Source: a bacterium
Lineage (GTDB): Bacteria > Bdellovibrionota > Bdellovibrionia > Bdellovibrionales > Bdellovibrionaceae
Length of the DNA stretch: 64,000 nt
Assembly (NCBI GenBank): GCA_019752925.1
Contig: JAIELP010000005.1
Span: 62,001-126,000, forward strand
Direction: 5' to 3'
Of this stretch, positions 18,297 to 28,429 are shown one piece after another. The notes under the pieces are model-generated. The model was not told where the DNA came from and ran no database searches. It worked only from the letters and a program-made list of their open reading frames with translations. The translations under genes were made by a program, and so were the position numbers. How positions within the stretch are numbered: position 1 is the first letter of the stretch; every line of letters begins with the position of its first letter.

Positions 18297-19439
18297 TTGA
18301 AGCCGCAGATAATGATTATTGCAGCAGAAGCCTCAAGTGCCCACTATGCATTAAAGCTGATGGACCATTGGAAAACGCAAGGTAAGGATTATACTTACTT
18401 CGGTGTAGGTTCAGATGCGATGGAAGCAGTTGGTTTTGAACGTCTCGGTAAATCAGAAGAAATGGCAGTTGTAGGCGCAGCTGAAATTTTTGCGCAGTAC
18501 TCTCATCTTAAGGGTGTATTTAATAGTTTGGTGGCAGAAGCTACTAAGCGACGACCTAATGTTATTATCTTAATGGATTATCCCGAATTCAATCTGATGC
18601 TGGCAAAAAAAATGCACAAGATCGGATTAAAAAGTTTTTACTATATATCGCCACAGGTTTGGGCTTGGCGTAAGGGCCGTGTTGAAACTATTAAAAAGTA
18701 TTGTGAAAAAGCCTTTTTACTTTTTCCATTTGAAGCTGAATTTTACAAATCACGTCATGTTCCTTATGAATTTGTTGGACATCCTTTATTGGATGAATTC
18801 AGTGAAGAGCTGTTAGATCCTGTAAAAATTCAGTACAATAAAGAAAAATACGGAATTAAAAAAACTGAAAAGCTTCTGGCATTAATGCCGGGTTCTCGCC
18901 GTGGTGAGCTTAATCAGCATTTAGATATTCAGCTTGAAGTGGCCAGACGTTTACTTAAAAAATACGATCACTTACGCCTGGCTATCTTTGTGGCCCCTAC
19001 AATTAAAAAAGAAGAAATGCTCAGTCGTCTTGAGGATTTTAAATCGCCTTATATTCTATTACAAGATGATCCAAATAAAATGATTAGTTTAGCAGATTAT
19101 GTACTGGTGGCCTCAGGCACAGCGACCTTAATGGTTGGGCTGCTTCAAAAGCCTATGGTTATTATGTACAAACTTAAATGGCTCACTGGTGTATTCGGAG
19201 CTATTTTTATTAAAATCAAATATTTCGGTTTAGTTAATTTGATTTTAGATAAAGAAGCCGTACCGGAAAGAAAACAGGGCGAAGCTAACCCTGACGAGCT
19301 ATTTAAATTGATGGACCGTTACCTGAGTGATCCAACCTACACTCAGTCGGTTATTGAAGATTTAAAAAAAATACCTCAATACCTCGGTGAAAAAGGGGCT
19401 ACAAAACGGGTAGCAGAGAGCTTAGAAACTTATTTATGA
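18297..19439 (+). CDS. lpxB: Lipid-A-disaccharide synthase
   Basis: 'IIAAEASSAHYALKLM', 'YYISPQVWAWRKGRVETIKK', 'FVGHPLLDE', 'LMPGSRRGEL'; TTG start. Confidence 0.95.
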   Translation: MKPQIMIIAAEASSAHYALKLMDHWKTQGKDYTYFGVGSDAMEAVGFERLGKSEEMAVVGAAEIFAQYSHLKGVFNSLVAEATKRRPNVIILMDYPEFNLMLAKKMHKIGLKSFYYISPQVWAWRKGRVETIKKYCEKAFLLFPFEAEFYKSRHVPYEFVGHPLLDEFSEELLDPVKIQYNKEKYGIKKTEKLLALMPGSRRGELNQHLDIQLEVARRLLKKYDHLRLAIFVAPTIKKEEMLSRLEDFKSPYILLQDDPNKMISLADYVLVASGTATLMVGLLQKPMVIMYKLKWLTGVFGAIFIKIKYFGLVNLILDKEAVPERKQGEANPDELFKLMDRYLSDPTYTQSVIEDLKKIPQYLGEKGATKRVAESLETYL

Positions 19440-20413
19440 TGAGTTTAAAGCCTATAGAAAAAATATATCATTTGCTGGTGGCTTCTAAAAACTACCTATA
19501 TGCTCAAAATTATTTTTCGATTAAAAAACTTCATGTACCGGTTGTTTCTGTAGGTAATTTATCTTTTGGTGGAGTCGGCAAAACCCCATGTATTATTTTT
19601 TTAGCAGGTGAGCTTTCTAAAAATAAAAAAATAAATATTATTACCAAAAGTTATAAAGCCAAGCTGAAATTTCCGGCAGCTGTAGATCTTGAAAACCCAT
19701 CGGCTGCCGCCATTTTTGGAGATGAAGCCTGTTTGATTCAAACTAAGCTGCCACAATGCCGTGTTTGGTCTGGTCCAGTCAAAGCCGATACAGCCCATGC
19801 GAGCTTGTTAGAAAGACCTGATATTTTGTTGTTAGACGACGGGTTCAGTCACCGTAAGCTTCACCGTAATTTTGATCTTGTACTTATCGATGCTACTCAA
19901 GGTTTTGATGATTATTTGCGTGAACCTATTTCCAGTTTGGTTCGTGCCAACGCAGTGTTGATCACAAAAGTCAATTTGGCTGATGAACAAAAAGTAATGA
20001 AAATAAAAGAAGCTGTGGCCACCTATGTACCTAAGTTAAAAAACAAAATATATTTAGCAAGAGCAAGAGCCGAGTTGGGATTTTCAAATCAACATCCTAT
20101 TTTTTTATTTTGCGGGCTGGCACAGCCCCAGAGTTTTGCTGAAGATTTGCAAAAGCAAGGCTACCGAATAGTTAAGTTTGAGTTTTACCCGGATCACCAC
20201 GCCTATTCGTCTTCAGATCAAAAAAAAATATTTGCATCCTACAAAAAAGAACTACAGTCGCAGCCGATGCTTAAGTTGGTTTGTACGCAAAAAGATTTTG
20301 TTAAATTGTCAGATGAAGATTTAAAAAACTTTATTAGCATTGCCGATTTGAGCTTTGAAATGCCAAACGACCAAAAGGAGGATCTGCTTGGAAACATCAG
20401 GAAATCTCTTTAG
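19436..20413 (+). CDS. lpxK: Tetraacyldisaccharide 4'-kinase LpxK
   Basis: 'VPVVSVGNLSFGGVGKTPCIIFLA', 'LLLDDGFSHRKLHRNFDLVLID'. Confidence 0.92.
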   Translation: MMSLKPIEKIYHLLVASKNYLYAQNYFSIKKLHVPVVSVGNLSFGGVGKTPCIIFLAGELSKNKKINIITKSYKAKLKFPAAVDLENPSAAAIFGDEACLIQTKLPQCRVWSGPVKADTAHASLLERPDILLLDDGFSHRKLHRNFDLVLIDATQGFDDYLREPISSLVRANAVLITKVNLADEQKVMKIKEAVATYVPKLKNKIYLARARAELGFSNQHPIFLFCGLAQPQSFAEDLQKQGYRIVKFEFYPDHHAYSSSDQKKIFASYKKELQSQPMLKLVCTQKDFVKLSDEDLKNFISIADLSFEMPNDQKEDLLGNIRKSL

Positions 20414-21263
20414 TCGTGTCATGGCTTTTTTATGGAACTTTTTTCCGTGGAGAATGAACTATTACTTTGCCAAAATACTGGCCTTCGTATGGATTGATAT
20501 ATTTCGTATTCGCCGGGAAGTGATTTATTCCAATATCGAAAGAGTCTTCCCTGGAATGAGCGATGAAAAAAAAAGACTGATTGCAAAAAAGTCCATGATT
20601 GCTTTATGTCGCAGTTTTTATGATGTTATGCGTATTCCTTATTTGACCGATGCTTGGATAAGTCAAAATGTAATTTTTGAAAATCCTGAAATATTTAAAA
20701 AAATCAAAGAGCAAAATGAAGGGATATTTTTTCTTTCATTACATCTTGGAAGCGGAGATTTAGCTGCGGCAGTTGTGAGCCGTACTTATAAGCCGATTAC
20801 AATTATAAGTAAACGTTTTGTGAATCGTTTTTTGGATGCTTTTTGGTTTGGGTTGCGAGAAAGATCACAGACACTTTTTATCAATGCGCACGCTAAAAAT
20901 AATGCATTTGAAATTTTAGCTGCCTTGAAGAAAAAAAGAGGTGTGGCATTTGTTCTTGATCAGTTTATGGGTAAACCCTATGGCGTCGAAACACAGTTTT
21001 TTGGAGTACCAACAGGCACAGCCTATGGTCTAGCTCTATTCAGCAAAAAAACCGAGCGCCCTGTATATCCACTTTATACATACTGGGACGATAGCTATAA
21101 GCTTCATGTTGTGGTAGACGAAGCAATTGATTTGAGTCGCGAACTAAGTGAAACTAACGAAGTGATTACGAACAAATTCAATGCGGTGCTTGAAAAAATA
21201 ATTTTAAAGCATCCAGAGCATTGGATGTGGGTTCATAAACGTTGGAAGACATTTAATGATTAA
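20388..21263 (+). CDS. LpxL/HtrB-family lysophospholipid/lipid A acyltransferase
   Basis: TTG start at 20388 preceded by AAAAGGAGG; 'FFLSLHLGSGDLAA' (H-x4-D), 'GVAFVLDQFMGKPYGVETQFFGVPTGTAYG'. Confidence 0.85.
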   Translation: METSGNLFSRVMAFLWNFFPWRMNYYFAKILAFVWIDIFRIRREVIYSNIERVFPGMSDEKKRLIAKKSMIALCRSFYDVMRIPYLTDAWISQNVIFENPEIFKKIKEQNEGIFFLSLHLGSGDLAAAVVSRTYKPITIISKRFVNRFLDAFWFGLRERSQTLFINAHAKNNAFEILAALKKKRGVAFVLDQFMGKPYGVETQFFGVPTGTAYGLALFSKKTERPVYPLYTYWDDSYKLHVVVDEAIDLSRELSETNEVITNKFNAVLEKIILKHPEHWMWVHKRWKTFND

Positions 21264-22305
21264 AAATATTTTCTTTATTACTTTATGCAGCTTATTTATT
21301 TTGTCGTGCTCAAGCTTATTGAAGTATGACAAATCTCAAAGCGAATTTAAACACGAAGAATTTGATAAAAAAGTAAAAATTGTTGAGCCTGAAGAAGAAC
21401 CTGCTGAGCAAAAAAATACGGTTGAAACTGCTCCGCAAATGCCGGTGGTGGTTCCAGAAAAAATTCCTACTAAAACACCGATAGTTTTAGCTAAACCCAA
21501 AGCTTCTAAAAAAGTACCTAAAATTGCAGTCGCAGCTAAACCACTCAAGCGTCAGCCGGATATCGAAGACTCGGAAGGTTTTGAAAACCAGCGCCGCCCA
21601 CTTATTGACCCGTTCAAAGTAGGCGAGAAGGTTACACATGAAGTGAGTTACCTAGGAGCCACTGCAGGGGAATTAGTTTTGTGGGTTAAGCCTTATGCGA
21701 TGGTTAACGGACGTAAAAACTATAATTTCTTTATTGATGTAAAATCGACTTCGTTTTTTTCGAGAGTTTATGCTGTAGATGATCAGATTCAAACCTATGT
21801 TGATTTTGAAAATTTGGTTCCTGGCGTATTTAAACTGAATATCCGTGATTCTGGTCAGGTAAAAGAAGCCAAGTCTTACTTTGATTTTAACTCCCTTAAA
21901 GCTGATTACTGGGAGCATAAATATACTGAAAAAGACGGTCATCAAGAAAAAAAAATAAACTGGAGCATACTTCCATACTCACAAAATCCGTTCAGTGCTA
22001 TTTTTTATATGCGCGTGTTTAAATGGGTTGTAGGTAAAGAATATTCGTTCCGCGTTGCTGACGATGAAAAGAATGTTATATTTAAGGCTAAAGCTCTTGA
22101 AAAAACCAAGCTCAATACCGATGCTGGAGTCTTCAATGCCATTAAACTCAAAGCTGAAGTTGTTTCACGCGGGAATCTAGCGAAAGCTTCAGATTTTTAT
22201 ATGTGGCTTTCAGATGATGATCATAAATATGTTTTACGTATTGAAGTTAAGTTACCAGTAGGTTCGTTAGTTTCTGAAGTAACTGAAATTAAAGAGGGTA
22301 AGTAA
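21256..22305 (+). CDS. DUF3108-domain lipoprotein
   Basis: Lipobox 'LFILSC'; 'FKVGEKVTHEVSYLGATAGELVLWVKPYAMVNGRKNYNFFIDVKSTSFFSRVYAVDD'. Confidence 0.8.
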   Translation: MIKNIFFITLCSLFILSCSSLLKYDKSQSEFKHEEFDKKVKIVEPEEEPAEQKNTVETAPQMPVVVPEKIPTKTPIVLAKPKASKKVPKIAVAAKPLKRQPDIEDSEGFENQRRPLIDPFKVGEKVTHEVSYLGATAGELVLWVKPYAMVNGRKNYNFFIDVKSTSFFSRVYAVDDQIQTYVDFENLVPGVFKLNIRDSGQVKEAKSYFDFNSLKADYWEHKYTEKDGHQEKKINWSILPYSQNPFSAIFYMRVFKWVVGKEYSFRVADDEKNVIFKAKALEKTKLNTDAGVFNAIKLKAEVVSRGNLAKASDFYMWLSDDDHKYVLRIEVKLPVGSLVSEVTEIKEGK

Positions 22306-22307
22306 AA

Positions 22308-23351
22308 TTGAGTTTAAAACACAATCTTGTGATTCAAACTGCTTTCTTGGGTGATTTAATTTTATCTATTCCTACTTTAAAGCGAATCCGTGAAATTTAT
22401 CCTGAAGATAAGCTTATTGTCGTATGCAAAAATGGTCTTGGCGATTTTTTACTTAAGCAAAAAATTGTTGATCAGGTTATAGAGGTTGAAAAATCCAGTT
22501 CACAAAGCTATTCATCGGCTGCAAACCAGCTTAACCAGTTAAAAATACGTAATATATACTGTTTACATCGTTCGGTGAGAAGTCAGCTTTTTTCTGCTAA
22601 AATTTCGGCTCAGAAGAAAATAGGTTTTTCTTCATTGCTAGGCTTTTGGGTTTTTGATGATGTAATTGATTTTGTTCCAGAAAACCCCGAAGTCATCCGC
22701 CAGTTTAAAATACTTGAAAGCACGGATGAAAAAACATATCTCGAATTTAAAGATGCCGACTTCCATTTTTTGAATACACCTGATCACAACGGACATTTGC
22801 CAGCTGTTCCTGAGTATTTTTCTTTTCATCATTCTGTAAATAAACACATTTCAGCGCACAAGCGTATTGCTATTTTTCCGGGAAGCGTTTGGGCCACAAA
22901 AAGGTGGACTCAGGTAGGCTTTACACAGCTTGCAGAAATGTTTTTAAAGCAAAACTACCAAGTTGATTTACTCGGTGGGCCTGCTGAAGGCGATTTGTGC
23001 CGTGATATTGCGTCTCAAGCAGTTGGAGCACGTGTATTAGCTGGAACCCTGAGTATTGCCGAATCTATAGAAAAACTTTCGGAATATGATTTGGTCATTT
23101 CGAATGACAGTGCATCCACCCACATGGCCGCTTATAACAACATTCCTGTGGTGAGTATTTTTGGACCTACTACAGTGGCCATGGGATTCAGGCCTTGGAG
23201 CAATAATTCGTATATAGTTGAAGAAAAAGATCTGGAGTGCCGTCCTTGTGGTAAGCATGGACATAATATATGTCCACTCGGTCACCATAATTGTATGAAA
23301 CAAATTTCATCTTCGCAGGTTTATCAAACAGCTGCGAAGATTCTAGGTTAA
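22308..23351 (+). CDS. Glycosyltransferase family 9 (heptosyltransferase-like)
   Basis: 'IAIFPGSVWATKRWTQVGFTQLAEMF', 'DLVISNDSASTHMAAYNNIPVVSIFGPT'; TTG start. Confidence 0.88.
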   Translation: MSLKHNLVIQTAFLGDLILSIPTLKRIREIYPEDKLIVVCKNGLGDFLLKQKIVDQVIEVEKSSSQSYSSAANQLNQLKIRNIYCLHRSVRSQLFSAKISAQKKIGFSSLLGFWVFDDVIDFVPENPEVIRQFKILESTDEKTYLEFKDADFHFLNTPDHNGHLPAVPEYFSFHHSVNKHISAHKRIAIFPGSVWATKRWTQVGFTQLAEMFLKQNYQVDLLGGPAEGDLCRDIASQAVGARVLAGTLSIAESIEKLSEYDLVISNDSASTHMAAYNNIPVVSIFGPTTVAMGFRPWSNNSYIVEEKDLECRPCGKHGHNICPLGHHNCMKQISSSQVYQTAAKILG

Positions 23352-23352
23352 T

Positions 23353-24774
23353 CTAGCTAAAGTCTTTTACGTTAATAGAGTATTTTCTAATTTTTCTGAG
23401 TAAAGTATTTTTTGGTATATTAGCCTGGGCAACAGTCTGATTAATTTTACCTTTGTTGGCTTTAAGAGCGCTTATAATAAATTCTTTTTCAGCTTGCTCC
23501 TTGAATAATTCAAAATTCAGAGGTTCCGAAGACGTAGCTGCAGTTGCAGGTTTTGTGCTCGCACTCGGCGCCACTGTATTAATCGTAGAGTCGACTTTAA
23601 TCTGATCCGGCAAACTGGTTTTTGTCATAACAGATGAAGACTCCACGATGAAAGCGCGTTCAACTATATTTTCAAGCTCACGGATATTTCCAGGCCAACG
23701 GTATTTTTTCATCAGCTCTAGGCATTCAGGATCGATGGAATTAATCTGCTTACCGTGTTCTTTAGAAAACTTCTGTAAAAAGCTGGTAGCTAAAACCGGA
23801 ATGTCATCAGGTCTTTCACGTAAAGGCGGAAGAAAAATCGGCATAACATTTAAACGGTAAAATAAATCTTCACGGAACTCCAAGGTTTCCATCATTTTTT
23901 CTAAATTACGATTAGTGGCTGCAATAATGCGGGCGTTAGTTTTAACTTCGCGGTTGCTGCCAACAGGAGTAAATTTTTTCTCTTGCAGAGCTCTTAAAAT
24001 TTTAACCTGCATCTCAGGTTTTAATTCGCCAATTTCATCTAAAAATAAAGTGCCGTTATTGGCTAACTGGAATTTACCGATTTTTCTTTCTACAGCTCCG
24101 GTAAAGGCACCTTTTTCGTGACCGAAAAATTCAGATTCCATTAAATTTTCAGGAATCGCGCCACAGTTGATTGCAACAAAAGCGCCACTTTTGCGAGGGG
24201 AGTTGAAGTGAATGGCACGGGCAACTAACTCTTTGCCGGTACCGTTTTCACCTCTAATTAGAACAGTGGTTTCAACTTTACAAAGTTTGTAAATTAAATT
24301 GAAAACCTCTTTCATTTTTGTATTGTTGCCAACAATTTCACTCTCGATATCATCGTCAAAAATAGGATTAGAGGCGGTTAAGTTAGAGATCATTTCATGA
24401 GCTTCTAAACTTTTTCTTACGATGTCGGTTAATTTCTCAGGGCTTACCGGTTTTTCTACATAGTCGTAGGCGCCGTCCTTAATAGCGAGAACTGCATCAT
24501 TCAAATTAGAATGCGCTGTCATAATAACTACGAATGTGCGTGGATCATGTTCTTTGATTTCTTTTAATGCATCAAGGCCGTTCATTTCCGGCATACGCAC
24601 ATCCATCAGAATTAAATCAAAAGGATGTTGCTTTACTTTATCAAGAGCTTCTTGGCCATTGCTGGCTTCTTCGATATCAAAATCAATTTGCAGATTAGTA
24701 TTTTTAAGAATAGAAACTACCGATTTTCTCAGTTCTGCTTCGTCATCCACAATAAGTGTTTTTAATTTCACCAT
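23353..24774 (-). CDS. NtrC-family sigma-54-dependent response regulator
   Basis: Receiver 'LIVDDEAELRKS...LILMDVRMPEMNG', AAA+ 'GENGTGKELVARAIH', 'ESEFFGHEKGAFTGA', C-terminal HTH. Confidence 0.95.
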   Translation of the reverse strand: MVKLKTLIVDDEAELRKSVVSILKNTNLQIDFDIEEASNGQEALDKVKQHPFDLILMDVRMPEMNGLDALKEIKEHDPRTFVVIMTAHSNLNDAVLAIKDGAYDYVEKPVSPEKLTDIVRKSLEAHEMISNLTASNPIFDDDIESEIVGNNTKMKEVFNLIYKLCKVETTVLIRGENGTGKELVARAIHFNSPRKSGAFVAINCGAIPENLMESEFFGHEKGAFTGAVERKIGKFQLANNGTLFLDEIGELKPEMQVKILRALQEKKFTPVGSNREVKTNARIIAATNRNLEKMMETLEFREDLFYRLNVMPIFLPPLRERPDDIPVLATSFLQKFSKEHGKQINSIDPECLELMKKYRWPGNIRELENIVERAFIVESSSVMTKTSLPDQIKVDSTINTVAPSASTKPATAATSSEPLNFELFKEQAEKEFIISALKANKGKINQTVAQANIPKNTLLRKIRKYSINVKDFS

Positions 24775-24792
24775 GTTTTACCTCTGTACGTT

Positions 24793-26643
24793 TTAAGTAC
24801 TATTTGTATCAGTTGTTTCAATAGGCAGCTTTACCAAAAATGCAGTGCCTTTTTTCAGCTCTGATTTCATTGAAATCTGTCCACCGTGAAGCTCAATAAA
24901 GTATTTCACCAAATATAAACCAAGTCCAGTGCCCTTGGTTTTGTAATCCTGTGATTTTCCTCTAACAAATTTTTTCCAAACCAATTCCTGATCTTCAGGT
25001 GCTATGCCTTCACCGCTGTCTTCTATTTCAACGCAGACATCAGTATCAGTTTCAAAAGACCGTATTGTGACGCGTCCTGATTCAGGAGTGTACTTGATAG
25101 CATTTTCAATAATATTTAAAAAAACTTCTGTCATGAGCGTAACGTCTATTTCGATCAGAAACATAGGTTCCAGATTAAGATAGAGCTCTATTTTTTTAGA
25201 GCGGGCTAGCGGGCTTAAGCGTTCAACTACATTTTCAATTATGCCGTTAATGTCTGCTGTTTCTTTTAAAATTTTAAAATCACGCGATTCAACACGCAAT
25301 ACTTTTAAAATAGACTGGATGTAACGGTTCAGTTCTTCGGAGTAGTCTTTAAGGCTGGATAAATCCGACTGTAGTTCCGGAGTCAACGGGCCTTGAGCAA
25401 GCACTCGATCCAGTACTGCTTGAATTTTAGCAATTGGAGTTTTCAGGTCGTGACTGATAAGGCTAACGAAATTATTTTTAAGCTGTTCTAGTTCGGCTAA
25501 ATAATTTTGCTGCTGTTGCAGGCGGGCATGAGCTTGTTCTATTTTTAAAGCCTGGTGGCCGATGAAGAGTACCCATACAAAAATAAATAGACTCATAGGG
25601 CTTACAATTGGTATCCAGATGTAGAAGCCATCAAATATCCATGCTGAAAAGGCGGCGCTCAGTGTTGCAAGCCAAACTAAAAAGAACAATGCGATGGCTT
25701 GTGGGTAGCTTGTGATAATTAAAATCGCAAAACACGTAAGGATTAGTAAAAAACCGGCATAAACTCCGCTTGAAAGTTTTTTAATAAAGCTGTGTGATAC
25801 AATATTTTCAGTAACTGTGGCCCAGAATTCATGGCGTGATAAAACCCCGATTGGTGTTTGTACCTGTGAGTTAATAGATTTCTCAGCACCTATAATGACA
25901 ATTTTATTTTTAAAAAAATCTTTAGGTAAATCGTTGCTTAAGACGTCTGAAAGAGAAACTTCCTGAAAAAGATGATGCCCCTTGTAATTAATTATCGGCA
26001 GACTTGAGGTCGTATGCTTGGTCAATACGGGCAGCATGCGTTCAGCAATGTTAGGAATAATGGAGTCGGGTGAAACGATTAAGCGTCTAACAACTCCGTC
26101 ATCGTCTTTCACTGTGTCGATATGTGCAATATTGGAACGGTCGGCTTTGGTAGCGATAGGAAGTGATAATTTTTCCGGTTCGTTGGAGTTGGCAGCCCAA
26201 ATAACTCTTGGGTCTTTGAAGGCTATAATTTCCTGAGTGGTTAAGCGAAGCTGGCCAACGTTGTCGCCGAAATAAAGAGTAATTCCCACTTTGGCGGGAT
26301 TGTCGGCCAGAACTTTTGTTAGAAGATCTTTCCAGAGGTCTCGGTCCCAGTAAAAGCTGTCGCTTAAATCCGATAGCTCGTTGGTGTTAATCAAACTGCT
26401 GGTTTTCAGATCATACATCTTAGAAAACTCAGTGTTTTTCAGGGTAATCAGTATAATGTTTTGAGATACTTTTTGGTCACCACGTAGTTGATAGCGGATG
26501 TCGTAGTTACCGTTTTCGTCGAACATTAGGAAAAAAAGCGAAAAAACCCAACAAAGGAGGGCTCTGAGCAAAAAGCCGCGTCTTTGATACAGCCAGCGCA
26601 TCCAAATAGAGATTCGAGATAAAGATTTTTTCACGCAACGCAA
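24793..26643 (-). CDS. CHASE2-domain sensor histidine kinase
   Basis: N-terminal CHASE2-like region plus 3 TM; 'LISHDLKTPIAKIQAVLDRV', 'NIIENAIKYTPESG', 'GTGLGLYLVKYFIELHGG'. Confidence 0.9.
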   Translation of the reverse strand: MRCVKKSLSRISIWMRWLYQRRGFLLRALLCWVFSLFFLMFDENGNYDIRYQLRGDQKVSQNIILITLKNTEFSKMYDLKTSSLINTNELSDLSDSFYWDRDLWKDLLTKVLADNPAKVGITLYFGDNVGQLRLTTQEIIAFKDPRVIWAANSNEPEKLSLPIATKADRSNIAHIDTVKDDDGVVRRLIVSPDSIIPNIAERMLPVLTKHTTSSLPIINYKGHHLFQEVSLSDVLSNDLPKDFFKNKIVIIGAEKSINSQVQTPIGVLSRHEFWATVTENIVSHSFIKKLSSGVYAGFLLILTCFAILIITSYPQAIALFFLVWLATLSAAFSAWIFDGFYIWIPIVSPMSLFIFVWVLFIGHQALKIEQAHARLQQQQNYLAELEQLKNNFVSLISHDLKTPIAKIQAVLDRVLAQGPLTPELQSDLSSLKDYSEELNRYIQSILKVLRVESRDFKILKETADINGIIENVVERLSPLARSKKIELYLNLEPMFLIEIDVTLMTEVFLNIIENAIKYTPESGRVTIRSFETDTDVCVEIEDSGEGIAPEDQELVWKKFVRGKSQDYKTKGTGLGLYLVKYFIELHGGQISMKSELKKGTAFLVKLPIETTDTNST

Positions 26644-26695
26644 AAATAGCGAATTTCTGTCGTTATTTCAACTGGTTAATAGGTAAAATAGGGGC

Positions 26696-27628
26696 ATGAA
26701 ATGGATACGTTCACAGGATGAGGCCATCCCTCACTTTAAATCGTCAGTATTGACTATAGGAAGCTTCGACGGAGTTCACTTAGGTCATCAAAAGCTATTA
26801 AGTACGTTAGTGAGAGTGGCGAAGGAAAATAATACAGACTCTGTAGCTCTTACATTCCGCCCACACCCCCGTGAGATACTTCGCCCAGACCAGCCTCACA
26901 ATCGCATGTTTGACCATAAAGATCAGGTTGAAATGATGGCTCAATTAGGTGTTTCTTGTCTGGTTGAAGAAAAGTTCAGTAAAGATTTTTCTCTGATGAG
27001 TGCCGATGAATTTTTAACGGGTTATGTAGAAAAAATATTTAATCCCGTTCATATAGTTGTCGGTTACGATTTTAGTTTTGGTAAATCTCGCGATGGTAAC
27101 ATTGAATCATTAACGGCATACTGTTTGAAGCGCGGCATAGGCCTTACAATAGTAGAAGCTTGTGAGTTGGGTGGCCAGATTGTTTCGTCTTCACAAATTC
27201 GCAATTTTCTTGAAGTAGGTGAGCTAGAAAAGGCTATGGAATTTTTAGGTCGTCCGTATTACTTACGAGGACCAGTGCGGGTTGGTTACAAGCGCGGGCG
27301 TGTGCTTGGGGTTCCGACCGCAAACATCAGTCCTGAAATCGTATTTGTACCGCGCAAAGGCGTGTATTTTACGTGGGCTTATCTTGGCGACAAAAAGTTT
27401 CCTTCCATTACCAACATTGGCTACAATCCTACCTTTGAAACTTCAGACTCTTACCTGAAAGTCGAAACACATATTTTTAATTTTGATCAAGATATTTACG
27501 GCGAGCATATGAAAGTTGAATTATGTAAGTTTCACCGAGATGAAATGAAATTTAACTCGATTGATGCGTTGAAGTCTCAAATTTTCAGCGACCTTCAAGT
27601 TGCAAAAAAATATTTCGGTATTATATGA
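26696..27628 (+). CDS. ribF: Bifunctional riboflavin kinase/FAD synthetase
   Basis: 'LTIGSFDGVHLGHQKLLSTLV', 'YDFSFGKSRDGN', 'GVPTANISPE...VPRKGVYFTWAYL'. Confidence 0.95.
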   Translation: MKWIRSQDEAIPHFKSSVLTIGSFDGVHLGHQKLLSTLVRVAKENNTDSVALTFRPHPREILRPDQPHNRMFDHKDQVEMMAQLGVSCLVEEKFSKDFSLMSADEFLTGYVEKIFNPVHIVVGYDFSFGKSRDGNIESLTAYCLKRGIGLTIVEACELGGQIVSSSQIRNFLEVGELEKAMEFLGRPYYLRGPVRVGYKRGRVLGVPTANISPEIVFVPRKGVYFTWAYLGDKKFPSITNIGYNPTFETSDSYLKVETHIFNFDQDIYGEHMKVELCKFHRDEMKFNSIDALKSQIFSDLQVAKKYFGII

Positions 27629-28389
27629 AATATAAAATTTATAATTTGCTTGATCCGCGTGAAATTGAAAAAAATAAAAATGTAAAATGTGTTAAAGAAA
27701 ATTTCGAAATTATATCTGATGGCGAAATGCCGGCGGCGGCACTCATTGCAAAAAAATATAGTGCTATTGAAATTTCAGGTGAAAAATTTAACGAATTCGA
27801 ACCTTATATTACGGCAGTTGACTGGCGCACCAGCCAGGTTTCAACTCTAGATTGCTTAATTTTACAGAATGGAAAGTATAAAGCTTATCATCTGCTTGCA
27901 GATTCTATTTTACGAATTTTAAAAAAAATGCCTGACCGGGTAAACTCACAGCGTCCAGTTATTGTTATTGGTGACATATATTTTTTATACAGTGTTGTAA
28001 CTAAGTTGGCTTTGAGTGGATTTGTAGAAATTATTGTATCCCTGACTGATGAAGAAGATGCAATGCTTAAAGTGTTTGAGCAAAGAATTAAATCTTTTGT
28101 TTTTGATTTAAATCTTAAAACAGTTTCGATTAATGATCTGACAACAACAGAGCAGGCGGGTTATCTTTTGATATCAAACTTCCGCAAGGAAGATAACAAA
28201 GATGCCTATGAGCTTTTAACCTATTTTAACTTCCTTGCTGAAGGGGCTATTTTTATGGACTGTAACTCGATAAATGACAGTTATTTAGTCGATGATGCAA
28301 GGAAAGCAGAGATCTTTGTCATCGATGAAGAGCAGGTCCTGGAAAGTAAATATGATTACTTGCTTGAAATATTAAAAAACTCACCCTAA
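27625..28389 (+). CDS. Uncharacterised protein, possibly a degenerate shikimate-dehydrogenase-like fold
   Basis: 254 aa; ATGA overlap with ribF. Layout loosely resembles AroE (N-terminal domain, then 'RPVIVIGDIYFLYSVVTKLALSGFVEIIVSLTDEE' in place of the Rossmann GAGG motif). Confidence 0.45.
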   Translation: MKYKIYNLLDPREIEKNKNVKCVKENFEIISDGEMPAAALIAKKYSAIEISGEKFNEFEPYITAVDWRTSQVSTLDCLILQNGKYKAYHLLADSILRILKKMPDRVNSQRPVIVIGDIYFLYSVVTKLALSGFVEIIVSLTDEEDAMLKVFEQRIKSFVFDLNLKTVSINDLTTTEQAGYLLISNFRKEDNKDAYELLTYFNFLAEGAIFMDCNSINDSYLVDDARKAEIFVIDEEQVLESKYDYLLEILKNSP

Positions 28390-28429
28390 GTCCAGTTACA
28401 AAAAACGTCACACTTATTAAAATAATCAC

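Noticed and set aside
20355-20387. Upstream extension of the LpxL-like ORF
   Set aside because: A strong AAAAGGAGG SD directly precedes TTG 20388; the extension is out-of-frame lpxK sequence.
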